Shown piece after piece: positions 5,405 through 7,295 of a stretch of 7,295 nucleotides of DNA (its first letter is position 1; every line of letters begins with the position of its first letter). The DNA is from Enterobacteriaceae bacterium UBA2655 (GTDB taxonomy: Bacteria > Pseudomonadota > Gammaproteobacteria > Enterobacterales > Enterobacteriaceae), in assembly GCA_002359495.1 (NCBI GenBank), contig DENB01000012.1, forward strand, positions 18,442-25,736, read 5' to 3'. The position numbers and the translations under genes are program-made. The notes beneath the pieces were generated by a model. It searched no databases. It saw only the letters and a list, made by a program, of their open reading frames with translations, and was not told where the DNA came from.

Positions 5405-5584
5405 ATGGCTAAACAAAAGTCTACCTGGATCTTCGCGGCAATCAACCGTTCTCAGTTGTCCTGCCGCCCCGTCATGCTGCGTATTACTGCCACTGACGAG
5501 CAGAGCGCCCGCAGCCGGATGGCGGCGGATTACATCCTGCTCTTTGCGGGCCGCCTGCCCGTCCACGGAGGCCGTCATGCGTGA
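5405..5584 (+). CDS. Host cell division inhibitor Icd-like (Kil-like) small protein
   Basis: A 59-residue protein: an N-terminal WIFAAINRSQL segment, then RPVMLRITATDEQSARSRMAADYILLFAGRLPV. This pattern (FAA.xRS, RPVMLxxTA, LLFAGRLP) is the one usually labelled Icd-like or Ash family in enterobacterial satellites; P1 Icd and P4 Kil block host division when expressed, but activity of this copy is not shown. It is the first gene of the replication operon, with AGGT about 7 bases before the ATG. Its end overlaps the next gene by 8 bases (ATGCGTGA). GC-rich, unlike the int/cargo segment. Confidence 0.8.
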   Translation: MAKQKSTWIFAAINRSQLSCRPVMLRITATDEQSARSRMAADYILLFAGRLPVHGGRHA

Positions 5585-5933
5585 ATATCCACAGCGCGGC
5601 GAACGCTGGCAGCATTCGCAGGGCTGGACGGTGACGGTACTGCGATTTACCGATGCGCCTGCGTCAGTCGCATCCGCTAACCCTGAATTCAGTCACGAGG
5701 TGCTGTATCGCTATGACAGCGACGGTCAGGTGACCTCCTCACCACTGGCGTGGTTTGAGGAAAATTACACCCGGCTTGCCGGTGCACCGCATCGCCTCAC
5801 CGCCCCGGCCGGAGGCGGTGGCGGGTTCAGCCCGTTTAGTCTGCATCACACGGTGAAGTATGAGCGCTGGCGGGAGCGGGCTGCAAAGCAGCCTGCGGAG
5901 CCTGACGACGACCACTACTCAAAATTCCTCTGA
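5577..5933 (+). CDS. Conserved satellite protein of unknown function, 118 aa
   Basis: The start at 5577 is chosen because CGGAGG sits 5 bases upstream and the ATG overlaps the stop of the Icd-like gene; an in-frame ATG at 5544 would add 11 residues but lies deep in that gene without a ribosome site. The N-terminal half (about 5-68) looks like a small beta-barrel: PQRGERWQHSQGWTVTVLRF, then LYRYDSDGQVTSSPLAWFEENY, resembling short phage proteins of the DUF4222 kind, an unverified resemblance. A five-glycine run at 79-83 links this to a charged C-terminal part (KYERWRERAAKQ) ending in DDDHYSKFL. No catalytic motif or membrane segment. The function is unknown; the place in the operon suggests a role in establishment or replication. 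Confidence 0.8.
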   Translation: MREYPQRGERWQHSQGWTVTVLRFTDAPASVASANPEFSHEVLYRYDSDGQVTSSPLAWFEENYTRLAGAPHRLTAPAGGGGGFSPFSLHHTVKYERWRERAAKQPAEPDDDHYSKFL

Positions 5934-5961
5934 CACACAGCCAGCTTTAACGGAGTAAATC

Positions 5962-6243
5962 ATGACAGTTTCAAACGGGCACAACGGTGCTCAGGGCATC
6001 CCCTTGCCTGAAAACGGTACTTTTGCCGCCTTTACCCACGGCCTGCCGGAGGACGCTTTTGAGAAGCTGACCCGCGCAAAGGAAGCCTGCGACCTGCTCC
6101 AGCTCCTGTTTTCCGAGCATAACTGCTCAGGTTCATTCAGCGCGCACAGCGTGCCCGGCGTAGCCGCACTGATGGAGTACCTGCGCGCCGACCTGACCGA
6201 CGTTACGCGCTGCTGCGCACTGCTTGAGGAGGACCGCGCATGA
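5962..6243 (+). CDS. Small satellite protein, 93 aa, possibly derepression (epsilon)-like
   Basis: A good ribosome site (ACGGAG, about 7 bases before ATG) precedes it. After a flexible start (1-20) the protein is mostly helical: LPEDAFEKLTRAKEACDLLQLLF (about 29-51), a loop with SGSFSAHSVPG, then VAALMEYLRADLTDVTRCCALLEED to the end. Size, the LTRAKEACDLL helix and position before a DUF5375-like gene and the primase resemble proteins annotated as P4 epsilon-like derepression proteins, which relieve helper-phage repression. That match is from memory and weak in sequence. Its stop overlaps the next start (ATGA). Confidence 0.75.
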   Translation: MTVSNGHNGAQGIPLPENGTFAAFTHGLPEDAFEKLTRAKEACDLLQLLFSEHNCSGSFSAHSVPGVAALMEYLRADLTDVTRCCALLEEDRA

Positions 6244-6617
6244 AGAAGCCACAGGTATCCGTTTTTCCGGCGGAGCTGACCACGGCCCTTTACCGCCGCG
6301 CCATTGCTTCCGCATGGCGGGCAAGGCATCTGGCCGACACCGGCAGCGAAATGCGCGGCCCGCACCGCATGACGGTGGAGCGTATCGAGATGGCCATCGC
6401 CCTGCACATAGAGAGCGCGATGGTGAATGAGTACGGCGAGGCACAGGGTGCGGCTGCGGCGCTGGCGCTGCTCACCGACATGGTGGAGCCGACGCTCCTG
6501 ACCGCGCCGCCCGCTCTGACGGCGCGCGGGTATGAGGTGATGGAAGGGCTTTACGCCACGCTTCCGGCGGCGTTTGAATCGTTCTGCGACACCGGCGCGT
6601 CGCTGTACCGGCATTAA
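6240..6617 (+). CDS. DUF5375-like satellite protein, 125 aa
   Basis: Starts in the ATGA overlap with the preceding gene, so it is probably translated by coupling. Helical throughout: ELTTALYRRAIASAWRARHL (about 12-31), MTVERIEMAIALHIESAMVNEYGE (about 44-67), AAALALLTDMVEP, and a C-terminal TARGYEVMEGLYATLPAAFESF. The ALYRRA-A-AW start, the IE-AI helix and a gene position just before the alpha-type primase match what I recall of the DUF5375 family in P4-like elements. Biochemical role unknown. It ends 9 bases before the primase start, within the same operon. Confidence 0.8.
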   Translation: MKKPQVSVFPAELTTALYRRAIASAWRARHLADTGSEMRGPHRMTVERIEMAIALHIESAMVNEYGEAQGAAAALALLTDMVEPTLLTAPPALTARGYEVMEGLYATLPAAFESFCDTGASLYRH

Positions 6618-6626
6618 GGAGGAGTT

Positions 6627-7295
6627 ATGACAGTACAGTCAGTATCACACATCACTGCCGCCGCGCGCGGCCGCTGGCCGGTCATTTTTCAGCTGCTGGG
6701 CGTGAACGTGCCCGACGGCGGCAGGCACGGCCCCTGCCCTCAATGTGAAGGCAAAGACCGTTTCCGCATGGATGACCTTGAAGGCCGGGGTACGTGGATT
6801 TGCAGCCACTGCGGCCACGGCGACGGCCTTGACCTGGTGAAGCTGGTGACGGGCAAAGGGGTAAAGCAGGCCGCGCAGGCGGTGGCAGAGGTGCTGGACG
6901 TGCGTGACGTGCAGGCCCTGCCGGTTAAGCCTGCCAGAGAAAAAGCCCCGAAGCGCGACATGGCCGCCACCGTCGGTGCGCTGGTGAAGGCCAGCCACAG
7001 CGGTGAAAGTGCCTATCTCGCAGGCAAAGGCTTTGCCGGTTATCCGGCCTGCCTGACCGGCAGCGCACAGCGCGTTGGCGGCACGGCCTTCCCGGCGGGT
7101 TCCCTGCTGCTGCCGCTGACCACGGCAGACGGCGCGGTGACCGGCGCGCAGCTGATTGCCCCTACGGGTGAGAAAAGCCTGCTGCCCGGCAGCACCATGA
7201 AGGGCGCGTTTGTGGCGATCAACCCGCTGCCGCCTGAACCGCCGGTGCAGGTGGTCATCACGGAGGGCTACGCCACCGCGCTCACGGTGGGCCAT
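6627..7295 (+). CDS. P4 alpha-type primase-helicase, N-terminal part (truncated by window end)
   Basis: The P4 alpha protein is a primase, 3'-5' helicase and origin-binding protein that alone initiates satellite replication. A strong AAGGAGGAG lies 6 bases before the ATG at 6627. The 223 codons visible run off the window; P4 alpha is about 777 aa. A Prim_Zn_Ribbon domain occupies about 33-75: Cys37/Cys40 in GPCPQCEGKDRFRMDD and Cys59/Cys62 in TWICSHCGHGDGLDLV. A variable linker follows, then a Toprim-type region beginning about 165, with VVITEGYATALTV at 209-221 carrying the conserved acidic Glu213. Similarity to P4 alpha's zinc region is clear. The helicase and origin-binding parts cannot be assessed here. 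No internal defect is seen. Confidence 0.93.
   Translation, partial: MTVQSVSHITAAARGRWPVIFQLLGVNVPDGGRHGPCPQCEGKDRFRMDDLEGRGTWICSHCGHGDGLDLVKLVTGKGVKQAAQAVAEVLDVRDVQALPVKPAREKAPKRDMAATVGALVKASHSGESAYLAGKGFAGYPACLTGSAQRVGGTAFPAGSLLLPLTTADGAVTGAQLIAPTGEKSLLPGSTMKGAFVAINPLPPEPPVQVVITEGYATALTVGH

Noticed and set aside
5544..5576. Upstream ATG for the 118-aa protein
   Set aside because: It would add 11 residues inside the Icd-like gene without a ribosome site, while the ATG at 5577 has CGGAGG at correct distance and overlaps the preceding stop.
5991..6614. Minus-strand open frame (207 codons) opposite the 93-aa and 125-aa genes
   Set aside because: The translation is Arg/Gly-rich low-complexity without recognisable domains, and the plus-strand genes have ribosome sites and ATGA coupling.
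6645..7295. Long minus-strand open frame opposite the primase
   Set aside because: The plus strand encodes a clear Zn-ribbon/Toprim primase with a strong ribosome site; the opposite frame is a by-product of GC-rich codon use.
5405..7295. Replication origin iterons of P4 type
   Set aside because: No repeated alpha-binding words were seen in the visible part of the operon; an origin may lie beyond the window.

Overview
The window reads as a chromosome-to-island junction in an enterobacterium, probably an Erwiniaceae or related Enterobacterales genome. This rests on close recall of E. coli CcmA, CcmB and YfdC and on an almost identical argW tRNA; the species is not determined. Positions 1-2363 are GC-rich core chromosome. 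They hold the start of a minus-strand cytochrome c maturation operon (ccmA, ccmB), a divergent yfdC, and a CCU-anticodon tRNA-Arg (argW).

The tRNA is the boundary. In E. coli the yfdC-argW pair is also followed by an integrase, that of the cryptic prophage CPS-53/KplE1, so this locus is a known integration site. Homology to a normal argW stops at the discriminator base, the encoded CCA is missing, and an att-like region with phased short repeats and inverted repeats leads into a P4-type tyrosine recombinase (2552-3829). The right end of the element lies outside the window.

Inside the element: (i) the integrase is followed at short distance by a 293-aa AT-rich gene of unknown function (3851-4732), a likely cargo gene; (ii) an AlpA-family regulator/excisionase (4836-5048) starts three bases after a perfect 14-bp inverted repeat; (iii) a convergent 59-aa ribbon-helix-helix regulator with a GTG start (5095-5274, minus) shares a bidirectional hairpin terminator with alpA; (iv) a dense set of GTGTAAT/ATTACAC palindromes covers the divergent promoter region 5262-5324; (v) a GC-rich, tightly coupled operon runs rightward: an Icd/Kil-like small protein, a 118-aa protein, a 93-aa protein, a 125-aa DUF5375-like protein, and the N-terminus of a P4 alpha-type primase-helicase cut by the window end.

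Taken together, this is the regulatory and replication half of an integrated P4-like / Gram-negative PICI-like phage satellite. The inferred circuit is an RHH repressor holding off the replication operon from a set of palindromic operators, one half-site of which recurs at alpA; AlpA then links derepression to integrase/excision; the alpha-like primase replicates the excised element. The most useful new observations are the unannotated RHH gene with its operators, the shared half-site at alpA, the leader hairpin before the Icd-like gene, and the loss of the tRNA's encoded CCA.
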